Shown: positions 24,780 through 25,393 of the stretch, piece by piece | Numbering within the stretch: the first letter of the stretch is position 1 | Layout of the letters: each line of letters opens with the position of its first letter | Origin: Elstera sp044372965 | Lineage (GTDB): Bacteria; Pseudomonadota; Alphaproteobacteria; Elsterales; Elsteraceae | NCBI RefSeq assembly: GCF_044372965.1 | Contig: NZ_JBILQX010000037.1 | Span: forward strand, 1 to 25,393 | Reading direction: 5' to 3' | DNA: 25,393 nucleotides | The notes under the pieces: generated by a model | Told to the model about the DNA's origin: nothing | Database searches by the model: none | The model's input: the letters and a program-made list of their open reading frames with translations, nothing else | Made by a program: the position numbers and the translations under genes

Positions 24780-25385
24780 TCATAAAGAGATAGGCTCTAT
24801 CATGTCGGAGCACACCTGCGGGATCATTAAAAATAAAATTGCTCCAAGACTATCAGCAATATGCTTTTTACCGCCGAAATTCTTTATTACCCATGAAATT
24901 ATATCAATAAAATCATGCCCTCTACACACCAATCTGAAATCACTACCATCGACATTTCTAATCCATTTACGAGTCTCATTTTTTAATAAAACAATATCAC
25001 TTGACCTTAAGTTCTTATGACAAGTTTTATCGACAAGAAAATCTAATACGATCTCAAATCCATCCTCGTTCACTCGCAAGCATTTATTTATATCAACCAT
25101 TTGGAAAGAAAAACCTCCCTCAGCGAGGGCAATCCTAAATGACGATAAAATAGTAACTGACCTTATTATTTGCTGAAATAATAAGGCCCAATTTGATATT
25201 TTGGCTGCACCGGCACCGCAAATTAAATCCTGAATAAGATTTTCAGAAAAAAAATAGCATTCTAAATCACAATATTTTGTATAAACCAAATTTGGATAGC
25301 TGGACACCCGCAATAACCGTTTAATTTGGCCTGTCCTTCGGGGTTTTTGATCGTTATCGTTGGTGTAGGCGCATTTTTTGCCCAT
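24780..25385 (-). CDS. AT-rich protein of unknown function, possibly a DUF4435/TOPRIM-like C-terminal part
   Basis: A 201-residue frame with base and codon use (ATA, AGA, TTA) unlike the GC-rich neighbours, so probably acquired by transfer. An ATG at 25385 exists, but the frame stays open to the window edge and the gene may start beyond it. PNLVYTKYCDLECYFF (about 31-46) and CRGHDFIDIISWVIKNFGG (about 154-172) recall the NLxxTDxxDLExxLF and GHDLxxIL patterns I associate with DUF4435-like TOPRIM proteins of defence loci. No catalytic acidic cluster of a complete TOPRIM domain is visible. The family suggestion is weak. It lies 69 bases upstream of the MFS start on the same strand. Confidence 0.6.
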   Translation of the reverse strand: MGKKCAYTNDNDQKPRRTGQIKRLLRVSSYPNLVYTKYCDLECYFFSENLIQDLICGAGAAKISNWALLFQQIIRSVTILSSFRIALAEGGFSFQMVDINKCLRVNEDGFEIVLDFLVDKTCHKNLRSSDIVLLKNETRKWIRNVDGSDFRLVCRGHDFIDIISWVIKNFGGKKHIADSLGAILFLMIPQVCSDMIEPISL

Positions 25386-25393
25386 TTTTCTGC

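Overview
The window looks like chromosomal DNA of a free-living alphaproteobacterium, probably Rhodospirillales/Azospirillum-like. The reasons are the high GC content, the complete Entner-Doudoroff (ED) gene set, the alphaproteobacterial style of the chemoreceptors, and an interspersed palindromic repeat of a type familiar from alphaproteobacterial genomes. The genus call is inference only. No tRNA, rRNA, CRISPR array or insertion sequence was found.

Layout. (1) 1-80: the first codons of asd on the minus strand, divergent from (2) a two-gene unit at 338-1140 encoding a secreted PepSY protein and a cytochrome b561-like membrane protein. (3) 1135-9189, minus strand: seven tightly packed genes in the order zwf, edd, glk, eda, hexR, response regulator, histidine kinase. 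Gaps are 38 nt or less and several genes overlap. The first five convert glucose to glyceraldehyde-3-phosphate and pyruvate and supply the RpiR-family repressor. The last two form an OmpR-type two-component system that appears to be co-transcribed, an arrangement reminiscent of edd-glk-gltR-gtrS in Pseudomonas. A near-perfect HexR-type palindrome lies 65 nt upstream of zwf. No pgl gene is in the cluster.

(4) 9593-10684: a soluble chemoreceptor-like protein divergent from zwf with reversed domain order, a very short MCP signalling hairpin first and a Cache-like sensor second. It ends in a clear terminator. (5) 10751-10942: a 63-residue membrane protein with a GTG start. (6) 11085-13902: serC-serA on the minus strand, with tandem hairpins in front of serC, a hairpin between the genes and a terminator after serA. 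(7) 14198-18647: an RND efflux adaptor and pump of MexEF/OqxAB type, without an outer-membrane channel or local regulator. (8) 18860-21091: a conventional transmembrane chemoreceptor with a large helical sensor domain; its stop codon lies inside a palindromic repeat at 21088-21221.

(9) 21284-24710, minus strand: ettA (ABC-F translation factor) and an MHS-type major facilitator transporter with a roughly 100-residue loop insertion. (10) 24780-25385: an AT-rich reading frame unlike everything else in the window, probably the edge of horizontally acquired DNA.

The most interesting items are the reversed Cache chemoreceptor facing the ED operon, the ED operon that carries both a repressor and a two-component system with a visible operator, the structured leaders around serC-serA, and the AT-rich fragment at the right edge.
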